This document shows positions 48,236 to 59,263 of a stretch of 64,000 nucleotides of DNA, piece by piece. The notes under the pieces were generated by a model. That model was given only the letters and a program-made list of their open reading frames with translations. It did not search any database and was not told the origin of the DNA. Position 1 is the stretch's first letter; each line of letters opens with the position of its first letter. Origin of the DNA: Sporisorium sorghi (Eukaryota > Basidiomycota > Ustilaginomycetes > Ustilaginales > Ustilaginaceae); assembly GCA_023212695.1 (NCBI GenBank), contig JALCCG010000098.1:1-64000 (forward strand). The letters are read 5' to 3'. The translations under genes were made by a program, and so were the position numbers.

Positions 48236-48547
48236 ATGGCAGATCGTAGAGCATCCTCCTTTGTACAGCATCGCTCTCCTTCCTTTTCTCAAGCCCGTCC
48301 CACTTCCATCGGCTCGACGGCTGCACCTTCGCGTCCCATCACTAGACGCAGCGCCAGTGGCAGCGTCAATCTGTCGCTCTTGTCCTCCTTCACGGCTACC
48401 GACACCATCGATCCAACACCATCATCAGAGTCGCCGCCCTCCTTTGCAAACGCGCTTTCCAGACCCGCTTCCATGGCAGCCGACTCGACCTCTCCACGCA
48501 ACATCCGCGCTGCTTTTACTCCGCAACGCTCGGCAACCACTGGCCCG

Positions 48548-48593
<46 letters not shown>

Positions 48594-51535
48594 TGTCCAA
48601 ACTAGATCAGACTGCCTGGTCCGACGCCTCCGCCGCTGCAAACACTTCGAGCAGCCCTTCCAGCGTCTGGAACGGCCGTCCACCATCCACCATGGATGGC
48701 GACGCAGTCACCACCGCCTCCACTTCCAACGTCAGCACGCCCAGCCGCGCTCCCACTGCCATCGATGCCAAGGATGCCGCTTCCAATGCTCCCATCTTTC
48801 ACCCCTCGCCTCTGCTTCCACAAGAGGGCTCTGCCTGGTCGCTAGCTCGGCCTGGTGGGCTCACCTGGCCAAATGACCTTGCCTCAAGGCCACCGCCTGC
48901 CGAGCTGGTCACCGACTCGGTCGCGTCAAGCCCGAGCGCAGTAAAGCGCGCCACTACCAACGATATATCGGCAGCTTCCGTCGATCTCTCATCAACAATC
49001 AAGGATGCAGCAGCTTCGGGGACGACCGATGATACGCTGCCATCTGCTTCGCCGAACAGCACCAAGAAAGCAGCAGCACCCGTTCCAAAACGTGCCCCGA
49101 TCCGATCCGCAACGCTGGACCCAAGTCACCTTGCTGCCAAGACAAGGCTCAGTGACGACGCCGACGATGCTCTACCCTCAGGTCAGCCCGCCACCGGTGC
49201 GCAAGACGAGCAATTGATTGACGACATCGGCTCTCTCACCATTGCCACGGACGGCATTGCCACTTCCAGTGCCGTACCTCAGCAGCACGGCTTCAGTTCA
49301 CCGCCTGCGTTCATAGGTGCCGGGGGCCACCACGCTCCGCGTCCCTCCGGCTCCTTCCCTCCACCCCCTTTCAGCCCTGGCGAGGCATTCATGCATCCGT
49401 CGCCTTATCTGCCCGGAAGCGGTGCTCGCTCGCCCGATGGATATTCGCACGGCTACCCGGGCGTTGCCATGCTTCCTGGCATGCCTCCCATCGACATGTC
49501 TGGCTACGAATCGTATCGCACCACGCCCGATCCATACGCACCTACCATGCCGGGACGCGCCATCTTCGCATCTCCCGGCTCACAGGGTTCCACGCCACAG
49601 AGCCCCTCGTTCGGACCAGCGCCATTAGGTCCCCACTTTAACCCTTCGATGCGCAACCGAGAGGCGCTCTTCTACCCGGGTGTCGTTCCAGGGTTTGGCC
49701 CGCCTGCCATGGCTGGAGGCATGGCCTCCCCCGTCCGACCTGGCATGCCACTGGGACCCGGCCAATACGGTTATGGCCCTGGTCCTGCCGTCGATGCACG
49801 CTCGTCGCAGCTCGCCCAATCGCCAATGATCGCTCCCGGCAGGGCCATGCCTGTGGGCGCGTTGATGATGCCTCCTACGAGTCCACCCATGGATGCCTCG
49901 CAAATGCCCCCAGGCGCACCCGACAGTCGCAGCTCGCCAAGCCTTTCGCAGTCGTCGCCTTACGCTCCTGGTCCGCATCGCAGAATGGGCTCCTCGGGCC
50001 CCGAACCTTTTGGCCCAGGCATGACCATGTCTCCACGTCCTCCATTTGGTATGACCAGCCAAGCAGGGCCTTTTATTCCCGGCCAAGGCGCGATGCACGG
50101 TATGGTGGGCGGCGCACCTGGTCCTATGATGGCTTGGAACGGACGCTTCCACGACCACCGTCGCGTGCCAACGGGTCCGGGCGGAGTCATGCCTCCCGTC
50201 GGCGGATACGGCATGGGCATGGCTGGAGGCCCCATGGATCCGCACTATGCTCGCAATGGAGCAGGCTTCTACGGCGGTGCTCCCTTGCACCACCCAGCAG
50301 GAGGCAGCGGCATGAGCATGGGCGGTCCAGGCCCCCACAATGGAGCCACGTCCAACCACTCGCGCAGCCCGCTGCTCGAAGAGTTCCGCAGTCGACATGC
50401 CAAGAACCGCAAGTTCGAGCTTGCCGATATTTACGGCAGCGTGGTCGAGTTTAGCAGCGACCAGCACGGCAGCCGCTTCATCCAGGAGAAGCTCGGTACC
50501 GCATCGGAAGAGGAAAAGAAGGCGCTGTTCGACGAAGTGCTGCCGCATGCTCGCCAGCTCATGACCGATGTGTTTGGCAACTACGTCATTCAAAAGATGC
50601 TCGAGCACGGCGACGACGAGCAGCGCGAGATCCTGGCTCGCGAGATGGAGGGGCACGTGCTGACGCTGTCGCTGGGCACGTACGGGTGTCGCGTGGTGCA
50701 GAAGGCGTTTGACCACGTTTCGCCCGCGCAGCGCGAGAAGCTGGCCAAGGAGCTGGACGGGCACATTATGCAGTGCGTGCGCGACCAGAACGCCAACCAC
50801 GTGGTGCAGAAGGTGATCGAGCGTGTTGACGCCGACAAGATCGATTTCATCCCGCAAGCGTTTGTGGGGCACGTGCCGGCGCTGGCGTCGCACTGCTACT
50901 CGTGTCGCGTGCTGCAGCGCACGTTTGAGCACTGCAGCGAGGCGCAGTCGCGGCCGTTGTTGGACGAGCTGCACAAAGAGGCGGTGGCGCTGATGCAGCA
51001 CCAGTACGGCAACTATGTGATCCAGTGGGTGTTGCAGCGCGGGCAGGCGAGGGATCGGGACGAGGTGGTGGCGAAGATCAAAGGGTCGGTGTTGACGCTT
51101 TCGAGGCACAAGTTTGCGTCGAATGTGATTGAGGAGGTGGTGCGGACGTCGAGTGTGAAGGATAGGGGCGAGTTGCTGGACGAGATTCTGACGCCGAAGG
51201 TTGTTAGTGCCGCGCCGACAAGTGCTTCGGGGGCTGCGGAGTCGAGCACGACCGCGACGGAAACTGCGCCAGCAACCGCGCCGCCGACCAAGATCGCCCC
51301 CGCCGTGCTGATGATGAAGGACCAGTTTGCGAATTACGTCCTGCAGCGGTTCTTGGAGACGGCCGACGCGCAGCAGCGCAGCAGGTTGATTGACGTGGTC
51401 ACGCCCAGCTTGGTTAGTGCGCGGAAGGCTAGTGTGGTTGGTGCTGGTGCCGCGGGGCCGGCAAGCGGGGGTCAAACTAAGCATTTGGTCGCCATCGAGC
51501 GGCTGATCGATAGTTTGCAGGATGCCAAGGAGTAA
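48236..51535 (+). CDS. Pumilio (PUF) RNA-binding protein with Puf3/PUM-type code
   Basis: Sequence-specific 3'-UTR binding repressor, 1,099 residues from the first ATG. Residues 1-700 are disordered: a poly-Ala run near 105-118 and a Pro/Gly/Met-rich stretch at about 360-700. The Pumilio domain (about 720-1090) has eight repeats with base-reading residues SRxxQ (from residue 746), NYxxQ, CRxxQ, NHxxQ, CRxxQ, NYxxQ, SNxxE and NYxxQ (from 1033). By the known PUF code this reads UGUAUAUA, the PUM/Puf3-type element, with position 5 tolerant. An insertion of about 35 Ala/Thr/Ser residues separates repeats 7 and 8. In yeast Puf3 targets mRNAs for mitochondrial proteins; that role is only a possibility here. 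Single exon. Confidence 0.95.
48550..48591. repeat. Coding (GCT)n repeat (poly-Ala)
   Basis: Fourteen GCT units encode the poly-Ala run in the disordered N-terminus of the Pumilio protein. Confidence 0.9.
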
Positions 51536-51863
51536 GGCGGGCAAGGGGAAAGAGGGTCGACGTGCAGTAATAGATGGTTCGTTTGCATCTGTGCTTGCGT
51601 GGGATCAGGTGTGCATGGGTTTAACGGTTCAGTCTCGTGGACCACGGTGTGATGAGTGGACGGTGAGTGAGTTTCGACGAGCACACACAAAGTGAGCCGC
51701 AGCTGTCTTGGTGAGCACACACAGGTTGACTTTCAGCTGTGTTGAAGAGCGAAGTCAAAGTGAGCCTTCTGCTGTCCTGGACGAGCACACACACGCTCAG
51801 CAGGTTGTTTGACGCATGAGGCATAAACATGCATTCTAGAGCAACGTCTGACATCGTACGGGA
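51536..51863. other. Convergent 3' intergenic region with imperfect repeats
   Basis: 328 bases between the 3' ends of the Pumilio and START-domain genes. The word GAGCACACACA occurs three times (51679, 51713, 51783), each near CTGTC or CTGTG words, suggesting a decayed tandem repeat. No gene. Confidence 0.55.
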
Positions 51864-54800
51864 CTACACAGCTACAGCCGCACCCGCTGTCATAGGACCG
51901 AACTGCGCATGCGGAGGAGTGACGGCGGGTGTATCGTCCTCCCAGCTCTCGTCCTCCTCCTCGTCCTCTTCGTTCACACCGGTCTGCGATTCTACCACGC
52001 TCCGATACCCGGTTGAAACCCTGCTCACTCGCCTGCCGTCCGCCGCGGAGCCAGACGAGGGATAGCGCCGCATCCGCCCCACGCCAAACCCGGTAATGGG
52101 CGGCGGCAGCGCAGCTGTTCCACTTCTTGCTCCCGCCGCAATGACATTGCTGCCACCATCGCTTGCAGCCGCAGCGGGAGCAGCTGCCGCCGGAACAGCA
52201 CCAAAACTCTGACCCGTGCGCTTGCCCAACGACCCAGGAAAGGGGTGCAGCTTGGCGTTGTTCTCGAGCTTGTAGTTGGCGCGTGTGCGTTTGCGCCCCA
52301 GCGAGTGCTGGGCGGGGATGCGTGGGCCAGCTGCGGTTGCAACGGCAGTGGAGCGCACCGAGATGGGGCGGTGCAGCCCGCCTCCGCCTCCGCCGCCGGC
52401 GATGGTCACGCCGACAGCAGCGGGTGTAGACGACGCGGTCTGTGCTCCCCCAGCCGCCCCTGAGGTATCAGAGGACGAGGCGACGGGGGTGACGTACCAC
52501 GAATACCCACTGTAGTACGCCAAGCCGGACAGCAGGCGGGCGCCGTACCCGCTTCCCCTGGCAGCGGCACGGTCCGCAGCGCTCCCGCTCGCGGCAGAGG
52601 GTGCACTCGTGACGAGGTTGCGCTTCACCGGGCGCACCGTGCGCCGGCTTGTGCGGTCGAGCTCGCGCAGCGTCTCCACCGCTTTTGTGCTCGTCGTCGT
52701 CGTTGCGTCCTCATTCCCGGCAATCGCAGTCGACGCAGCGGCGGGATCGTCAGCGTTCGAGTCTCGGCGCACCGACGTGCCCGCCGTGCTGTGCGTGAGG
52801 TGCGAGCCGCCACTCGAGCTCGCCGCTGCGTTGGTGAAGCCGGACGAGGTGGTCGAGCTGCCTGCTGTCGTCGTCGTCGCTGCACTACCAGCCACACTGC
52901 TGCCGAGATCCTGCTTTTTCCCACGAACAGAGATGACGCTCTCGGTAGTCGCCACGACGTCGGCACGCGATGCAGAGACCGAGATGGAGCGCGCGGTCGA
53001 GTTGACCGAGATCTTGCGGCTGCGACGCCCACTTGCCGCCGGCGCTGCGTTCCGCGGTCGAGCAGCCACGCCCAAACTGTCAGGATATCTGTTGCGCACC
53101 TCCTTCGCCTTCGCCTTGCCCTTTTCCTCAACCACCATCGACGAGCCATCGTTACTGTCAAACCCACCAGACGAGCGCGGCGTCATCCCCACCTCCGAGT
53201 CCCCCTCGGACGGCGTGCTCAACCCGTCCAACTGCAGTCCCAAGCTGTCCCTCGCGCCCGGCGCCAAACTCAACGCCAACGCATCCGAGCCGGCGAGCAG
53301 CATGGCACTCACACGTCGCGCTTGCTCCTTGACCTGCGCCTGATCGGCCGCCATGAAGGGCATCGACTCGGACAGCGCGTCCGCCAGCAGAGCCACCAGG
53401 TCGGCGGGACTGCTCGGCTGCGACGGCATCGTCACCGGCTCGGTCTCGTGCACATCGATGCTCGGCCGCGGCTGTGTGGTCGTGAACGATCGAGGCGAGA
53501 AGCCGTACTGCGAGGTTTGCTGCCGGCGCTCCATCTCGGCGTAGAGCGCGGATGAGAGGCGACGCATCTTGCGCTCCAGTCCGGGGGCTGCTCGACGAGG
53601 ACGAGCGTCCTCTTTATCGTCGTTGGCATCTCCATGCTTCGAGGTGTAACGCTGAATACTGCTGTCTGCGGAAGAGCTGTCACTGCGCTGCTGGTGCCTG
53701 CGGCGACCGCCGTCGACGTGGGCGGCAAAGTACTCGTCCGACAAGAGCCGTGAGCGCTTCTCGGCTGGACTCATCGTCAATGCCAGCGTGGATGGCGATC
53801 CAGGTCCCACGGGACGCAGCGTCACGTCTCCCTCTGCATCGTCATCCTCGCGTAGAATCTCTTGCTGATCGCCCGCTGGCGCCAGGTTCAGCGTGGCTCG
53901 TTTGAACTGTGGAGCTGCAAGCCCGTAGATGGGCTGGTCCGAAGTCTGACCTTTAGACAGATAGTCTCCTCGACCAGCTTCCTCAAAGTCGCTGGCAGCA
54001 ACCGAGCCGGGAACAGTCTCAGTGCCCTCGGAGGGTGTCATGGGGATGAAGCGCTTCTTCATGCGTGCTGGAGACAGCAGAGCCGAGGAGGTCAACGAGG
54101 ATACGGAATTCGACATGTGATCGTCGGGGCCCATGTCGGAGTCGGTCGAGGTGAACATGCCAGGCGAGGCGGGGGATGCACTTCCGGGTGATTTGCGCAT
54201 GCCTCTTTCGGCGAACGAAGGTGGCGCGAGGCTCTGTAGGTCGAGCAGCATGGCAGGGCGGGACAGCGGGCTTCCTAGGGATTGCGGCTTGTTAGGCGAG
54301 CCCGGGAAGGAGAGGGCAGAACGATCGAGAACTGGTGTTCCGGGAAGAGAGGATGTGCGTGGCGGCAGGGGGCTTTTGGGCTGCGCTGGCGCTTGAGCTG
54401 GGGTGAGGACCTTGTTTTGTTCCTGTTCAGCTCCAGTGTCGCTAGGCACAGCCTTCTGAGGCGTAGCCTGCGGGACGGTCTGGCCTTCCTGGGCAGTGGG
54501 CACGTCGTGCTTGATCGGCGTGACAAGCATCTCTGGCACGTCAGACAACCGAGTCGTCGCAATACGCTCCGGAGTGGAAGGCGCCTGCACTTCTGGCGTT
54601 ACTGCTGTTTGTTTAATTTCCACTGGAGGGCGAGGTTTGCGAAGGACGCCCTGACCTACCATGGCGGGTAGCGTCCGGTGTATGTACCAGGTGCCGCCTC
54701 CTTGGCCCAGACTCTCGGCGGTGGTGTCGGCATCGGTCGATTGACGCTGATCAAAATCGCGATACAGTGCAGGCGAGACGGGCATCGTCTTTGCGACCTT

Positions 54801-55991
54801 GGCGACCGAGGCAATGCTCCTTGGCACCAGCGTTGAAGCGACCATCTTGATGACCGAAGCAGGCACCCAAGCGGCCATTTCGCCGAGATCAGAGACTTGA
54901 GTGATGAGCACGGCTGGCCCACGCAGGTCACGAATGGGAGCCGAAGTGCTTGTGGCATCGACAGAGTCAGACCCTTGCCGAAGATGTTTGCTGCCCGAGC
55001 TGCTCGATGAATTCGAACGTCCGCGTCGGCCAAGGGCAAGAAGACCTTTGCGGATATGCGAGCCTTTGGCTGAGGTTGGAGATGAAGGGCTCTTGCCCAG
55101 TTCCATCGCACTGTTGGAAGGGACGAGGCCATCCGGCACGCCGTCGTCACCTAGATCCTCGACCATGAAGCCGCCCGTCTTGAGTTCGAAGCGGGTGTAG
55201 CCTTTGCGAGGAGGCAGACTCGGATCGACAATGCTTTGCGATGTCGAGACGAGTCGAAGCCGGCCCTGTTCTGCGACCGAGCCAGAGGAAGATGGTTTGG
55301 GTGGCAGACGAGCATCGACGCTGAGAAGGACCATGTCTCGCGCCTTGGCGACCATGAAGATGCTTCCGAAGCGGAGAAGCTCGACGCGGGCAGCTACGGC
55401 TCGCGCTGTTTCTGACGAACCGGTGTTCGCAGATGCATCTTCTGAGGATGGACGCGGCTCGCTTGAAAGCCAGCGCTTGACAGCTGCTTCTTCGACAGTG
55501 TTGTCCCACAGCTTTCGATTCTCGGCACTGGCCATCAAGGACCAGAACTGTCTTGCTGTGACACCGGGGAGCGTAGACTGGACGCTGAACAGGTACCGAT
55601 TCGGGTCCGGATGGGAGCGGACGGTGATGGATGCCGCAAATCCGCCGGGTGTGGCTGGTGGGGATGTGGTGGTATAGAGGATGTTCCATTCGGGTATTGG
55701 GATCTCTGGCTCGACTGGATCGAGTGCAGCGGGTATCGACGATGAAGTGTCATCGTTGCTGGTGAGAGGAAGGAGGCTGGCGGATTCTGGATCAGCATAG
55801 GCGAGGAATTGATGGAGGACATGGAGTGACTCTTGCGTGAGACTAGCAGCTGAGCTCGAGTCGTCTTTTGGGGATAATAGGGAAGCATCCGTCTTGGTCT
55901 TGGTGGGAGGTTGCGACTTTGACGGTCCAGCGGTTGGAGTCGGCGCAGCCGTCGCGACGGCTGTTTTGGCTGATCTCATGAAAGCTGGCAT
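51864..55991 (-). CDS. Large START-domain protein
   Basis: 1,375 residues from the ATG at 55991. The START (StAR-related lipid transfer) fold is recognised between about 75 and 440: [70 protein letters not shown], then [20 protein letters not shown], and the terminal helix near [20 protein letters not shown]. Insertions of Ser-rich sequence interrupt the fold. The remainder is long, Ser/Thr/Pro-rich and probably disordered, with short conserved-looking blocks ([39 protein letters not shown]). A sterol or phospholipid ligand is inferred from the fold only. There is no signal peptide; the hydrophobic [12 protein letters not shown] block is too short for a secure membrane segment. Single exon; convergent with the Pumilio gene. 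Confidence 0.82.
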   Translation of the reverse strand: MPAFMRSAKTAVATAAPTPTAGPSKSQPPTKTKTDASLLSPKDDSSSAASLTQESLHVLHQFLAYADPESASLLPLTSNDDTSSSIPAALDPVEPEIPIPEWNILYTTTSPPATPGGFAASITVRSHPDPNRYLFSVQSTLPGVTARQFWSLMASAENRKLWDNTVEEAAVKRWLSSEPRPSSEDASANTGSSETARAVAARVELLRFGSIFMVAKARDMVLLSVDARLPPKPSSSGSVAEQGRLRLVSTSQSIVDPSLPPRKGYTRFELKTGGFMVEDLGDDGVPDGLVPSNSAMELGKSPSSPTSAKGSHIRKGLLALGRRGRSNSSSSSGSKHLRQGSDSVDATSTSAPIRDLRGPAVLITQVSDLGEMAAWVPASVIKMVASTLVPRSIASVAKVAKTMPVSPALYRDFDQRQSTDADTTAESLGQGGGTWYIHRTLPAMVGQGVLRKPRPPVEIKQTAVTPEVQAPSTPERIATTRLSDVPEMLVTPIKHDVPTAQEGQTVPQATPQKAVPSDTGAEQEQNKVLTPAQAPAQPKSPLPPRTSSLPGTPVLDRSALSFPGSPNKPQSLGSPLSRPAMLLDLQSLAPPSFAERGMRKSPGSASPASPGMFTSTDSDMGPDDHMSNSVSSLTSSALLSPARMKKRFIPMTPSEGTETVPGSVAASDFEEAGRGDYLSKGQTSDQPIYGLAAPQFKRATLNLAPAGDQQEILREDDDAEGDVTLRPVGPGSPSTLALTMSPAEKRSRLLSDEYFAAHVDGGRRRHQQRSDSSSADSSIQRYTSKHGDANDDKEDARPRRAAPGLERKMRRLSSALYAEMERRQQTSQYGFSPRSFTTTQPRPSIDVHETEPVTMPSQPSSPADLVALLADALSESMPFMAADQAQVKEQARRVSAMLLAGSDALALSLAPGARDSLGLQLDGLSTPSEGDSEVGMTPRSSGGFDSNDGSSMVVEEKGKAKAKEVRNRYPDSLGVAARPRNAAPAASGRRSRKISVNSTARSISVSASRADVVATTESVISVRGKKQDLGSSVAGSAATTTTAGSSTTSSGFTNAAASSSGGSHLTHSTAGTSVRRDSNADDPAAASTAIAGNEDATTTTSTKAVETLRELDRTSRRTVRPVKRNLVTSAPSAASGSAADRAAARGSGYGARLLSGLAYYSGYSWYVTPVASSSDTSGAAGGAQTASSTPAAVGVTIAGGGGGGGLHRPISVRSTAVATAAGPRIPAQHSLGRKRTRANYKLENNAKLHPFPGSLGKRTGQSFGAVPAAAAPAAAASDGGSNVIAAGARSGTAALPPPITGFGVGRMRRYPSSGSAADGRRVSRVSTGYRSVVESQTGVNEEDEEEDESWEDDTPAVTPPHAQFGPMTAGAAVAV

Positions 55992-56731
55992 TGTGATCTG
56001 CTAGGATGTCGAAGGTGGACACGACCTGACCAAAGCTTTAGGAACTGAGCACCGACATCAGGTCGGCTCTACCGCGATGGCATGCGCGCCGTAATCGTCC
56101 AATCGTCAGTGTGGTGCCGTTGGGCCGTGGGGAAGGCGTGACCGTCGATGTCAGCTCGTGCTGGTCCGATGCTGCCTTTTGCGAATCATCCGAAGGTGGC
56201 AGAAACGAGTGGAGGAAAGAGGGACGAAAGCTCGATCGGATGAGCCGACATTCAGTCAAGTTCAGCCTCGAACGTCGACATACCAGTCAGGGGCCGAGGT
56301 TTTAGCTTAAACGTGTGTTTCGTAGTTTGTTTCGTCCAAGTTAACGAGCCGTCCGTCCTTCAACAGGGTCCTTTTGTGAGAAACGCGTGCTTCACATGTT
56401 TGCGCATGCTTTTTGGCCCCTGTCTGAGTTTCCTCGAAGCGCTCTCTCGTGTTGTTTAGCTGCGAAAACTGCGCGATTCCGTCAGGATGCGCTCTGAACC
56501 GCGGATTTTCAGAATTTGTTAGGTCGAGCACACAAAAGTCGGGATTCGGAGCTGCACCGCTTTGAGGTTGGAAGGTCCTGCGAAGAACAAACACTTCTTC
56601 GCAAGACCAGGGTGTGGGCGGTGTTGCAACCACTCCACAACCACCTCTGCTGCTCGCATACTTGAACGAGCCGCTCAAACATTATTCTTCTTCATCATCC
56701 CCATTACCCATTCCAGCACAGTCCGTCCAGC
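55992..56731. promoter_or_regulatory. Divergent promoter region of the START-domain and PDCL3-like genes
   Basis: 740 bases between divergent starts. No homopolymer longer than about five bases, no repeat and no gene is seen. Confidence 0.5.
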
Positions 56732-57622
56732 ATGCAGGCCGAGGTCGACGCAACCCAGGACACCGAGTTCCACGATGCCTTGAGGGCGCATGGCATCATC
56801 CCGCCCAAGCCGCCATCGCGGTCCCCATCGCCCGAACTTCCCTCGGCGGGCGAGCTGCGCACACAAGCACTGAAACAAGCCACGGTCGACGATCTCGACC
56901 TCGAGCTGGAGAACGAACTGGACGATGAGGAGGAGAAGCTGCTCGAGAAAATCCGACGACAGCGCATGTCGCAGCTGCGCGCCGAGTCCAAGAAGGCGCG
57001 CTTTGGGCGGGTCTACCCCATCAGCAGGCCGGACTATACACGAGAGGTGACCGAGGCGAGCAAGGAGGATCCTGATGCGGATCCGGACGCTCCACAACAC
57101 GATCACGACGAGCAAATTGGCGGCAAGAATGAAGCGAGCACGGCGGACAAGCAGCGCACAGGCGGCACCGGCGTCGTATGCTTCCTCTACAAGGACGGCA
57201 TCGACACATGCCGCCTGCTCGCCGGCTACCTCAACACCCTCGCTGCCAAGTACCCAGCCACCAAGTTCGTCAGCATCGTCGGCGACCAGTGCATCCCCAA
57301 TTACCCGGACCGCAACCTGCCCACGCTGCTCATTTACCGCAATGGCGAGCTGCACCGCCAGATTGTAGGACTCCGACCGGAGATCGGCCTGGATGGCATG
57401 AAGACCAAGTGCGAGGATATTGAATTGTTGCTCACCGCGGTCGGAGCGATCCAGCGGTCACAGGTGCCCGGAGCGCAGACGCATGTGGGGTCGCAGAAGC
57501 CGGATACGATTGAGGAGGGGGATGAGGAGGAGGAGGATGAGGGGAGAAAGAGGAGTATTCGTGACTCGGGTAGGGCAAAGACGCAGAAGGAGCTCGATGA
57601 TGAGCTGGATTGGGATTTGTGA
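56732..57622 (+). CDS. Phosducin-like protein, PDCL3/PLP2 type
   Basis: Thioredoxin-fold co-chaperone that modulates the cytosolic chaperonin CCT/TRiC in folding actin and tubulin. 296 residues. The N-terminal helical part has TEFHDALRAHGIIPPKPP and EEKLLEKIRRQRMSQLRAES, then ARFGRVYPISRPDYTREVTE, as in PDCL3. The thioredoxin-like domain (about 135-245) contains GVVCFLYKDGIDTCRLLAGY and the family hallmark CIPNYPDRNLPTLLIYRNGE. No CxxC redox pair is present, as expected for phosducin-like proteins. About 30 Asp/Gln/Lys-rich residues are inserted between VTEAS and the thioredoxin-like domain. The C-terminus is acidic. It is the last gene before the AT-rich island. Single exon. Confidence 0.93.
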   Translation: MQAEVDATQDTEFHDALRAHGIIPPKPPSRSPSPELPSAGELRTQALKQATVDDLDLELENELDDEEEKLLEKIRRQRMSQLRAESKKARFGRVYPISRPDYTREVTEASKEDPDADPDAPQHDHDEQIGGKNEASTADKQRTGGTGVVCFLYKDGIDTCRLLAGYLNTLAAKYPATKFVSIVGDQCIPNYPDRNLPTLLIYRNGELHRQIVGLRPEIGLDGMKTKCEDIELLLTAVGAIQRSQVPGAQTHVGSQKPDTIEEGDEEEEDEGRKRSIRDSGRAKTQKELDDELDWDL

Positions 57623-57907
57623 GCGGAGGTTTGTGATCGAGGCGACGATTTGTACTACTAGATCTAATCCCATTTCACCCTGCCAAGTTCGCCGATGGTT
57701 TGTGCGGCATTTGACGATGTACTGCGAAAGCTCGGGGTCAAGCTCCGTCAAGGCCTGACTGTCGAGTGGAAGAGCGCCGGCTCGACCTAGTCACATCGTA
57801 AAAAAAGGCTTTTGCTTCAGCCAGCCACATATAAGAAAATAGAGCTAAGTCGTCGACTTATGTGCAGAAGTCAGCATCAGTTATTCAATACACAGATATG
57901 ACTTATG

Positions 57908-57925
57908 ACACTCAGCACTGAGTGT
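57908..57925. repeat. Palindrome copy 1 (ACACTCAG-CA-CTGAGTGT)
   Basis: Eight-base arms ACACTCAG and CTGAGTGT around a two-base centre. A further half-related ACTCAGTGCT follows at about 57931. Confidence 0.85.
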
Positions 57926-58292
57926 TTTAGACTCAGTGCTATAATTCCTAAGTTGCAATCTTGGGAGAGTGTTGAGTTTGTTCTGAAGTCCCATGAGTGA
58001 ATGATCCAGACTGCAATGTCAGGGTGTCAGCCATGGTGGGATAATATCGAGTAATGAATGTAGCGTAGTGGTTGGAAGCTTCGAATACAGCTGTCGAGTT
58101 TCAACACTCAGTGATCTTGGGATCAGTCAGATGAGTTAGTGATTTGATGATATTTCTCTCTCATCTTTGTGCGTTCTCAGGTCCTTATATACATGTGAAT
58201 GAGTCGACCATCCTCCGCTATGAGGGTGCGCCAACTGTAGCATAGTTCCCATGTTCCCTCACTGAGTGTCCATCGTGCTCTGGCAAAGTGCT

Positions 58293-58310
58293 ACACTCAG
58301 TACTGAGTGT
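58293..58310. repeat. Palindrome copy 2 (centre TA)
   Basis: The same eight-base arms with centre TA, a perfect 18-base palindrome. A half copy, ACTGAGTGT, lies about 30 bases upstream. Confidence 0.85.
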
Positions 58311-58332
58311 TCATAGTCTATCAGCAGAAGAC

Positions 58333-58354
58333 CAACACTCAGTGCTGAGTGTTG
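58333..58354. repeat. Palindrome copy 3 (centre TG)
   Basis: Arms extended by CA and TG to 10 bases; 22 bases in total with centre TG. Confidence 0.85.
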
Positions 58355-58910
58355 CTCTCCTTTGAGGATGTTTGTAATGCCACTTGTGAGCTTCCATGCT
58401 CTCTGATTGATTCAGCTCTCCCAGGTCTGAGTACTATCTCTGAGTTCAACCGACCAAGGTGACTCGGCCCGGCTTCATCCAGGTGTGAAGGTTTCCCTGG
58501 GAGGTCTGCTATGTTACGAGTCACTGCCTTGGAGGCCTTCTCGAAGGGCTGTGCGCGACGTGTCACGAGGCGCCACATCGTGCCTGCATGAGACCTGCAC
58601 ATTGCCAGGGACGCTCGCAGAAGTACAAAACCTGTCCTGGTGCCAGGACGGCCCTGGTCTTAGCTCATTGATTGTATTTTCTCTACTCACACCCTGTAGG
58701 TGGAAATCTCAGACCGTTCCTAGAACACCCCATGTGCACTTGACAAACCTGGACCTCCAAGTAGTTCCAGGACCCCTCACCTCAAGCCTCGCCACCCCAG
58801 CACCACTCGACAACACCTTGCGAGGTCTCCAGACCCTTGAGGCATAACATGCTATTGGTCCATCGGGGTGATGGTTCCTGTCGCCAGATGTTCATAGCCA
58901 TTTGAGGGTG

Positions 58911-58936
58911 CTCAACACTCAGCGCTGAGTGTTGAG
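58911..58936. repeat. Palindrome copy 4, perfect over 26 bases
   Basis: Arms CTCAACACTCAGC and its exact complement; perfectly palindromic over 26 bases. The longest copy in the family. Confidence 0.9.
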
Positions 58937-59048
58937 ACTTGTACCTGAGCCAATAAGATTGCCAGTTCACATTATTTGAAGTAGAAAAGAAATTTGCGAG
59001 AATTTCTCTGAGGACCGAGTGTTGCATCTTGAGATCTTCCGATTGGTT

Positions 59049-59072
59049 CCAACACTCACCGCTGAGTGTTGG
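59049..59072. repeat. Palindrome copy 5 (one mismatched centre pair)
   Basis: Arms CCAACACTCA and TGAGTGTTGG around a CCGC centre; otherwise the same family. Confidence 0.85.
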
Positions 59073-59263
59073 GCTTTGTAGAGTGATGCACTCGAGTACG
59101 AGATGAATGCCTGATCCATAATCCAACACCATAAGCCCAATCACCACCTGTGCTTGAAAATAGAGCCACAACATGAAGCTGTCATGTGGTTCAAGGGCTG
59201 GCTCATCTGAACCAGCTGTCAATTTAACATTTTCAATTTCTGCTCACATCGGAAATACTTGCG

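Noticed and set aside
49625..51544. 639-codon minus-strand frame opposite the Pumilio gene
   Set aside because: Antisense shadow of the PUF repeats; the composition is dominated by Arg, His and Leu.
57740..57800. Possible tRNA-like segment after the PDCL3-like gene
   Set aside because: No consistent D-loop, anticodon and T-loop arrangement could be folded by eye.
57908..59072. CRISPR-like array
   Set aside because: The palindromes are irregularly spaced, there are no uniform spacers, and the genome is eukaryotic.
58339..59222. Small open frames in the AT-rich island as transposon or effector genes
   Set aside because: None has a recognisable motif, a signal peptide or coding-like length, and they run through the palindromes.
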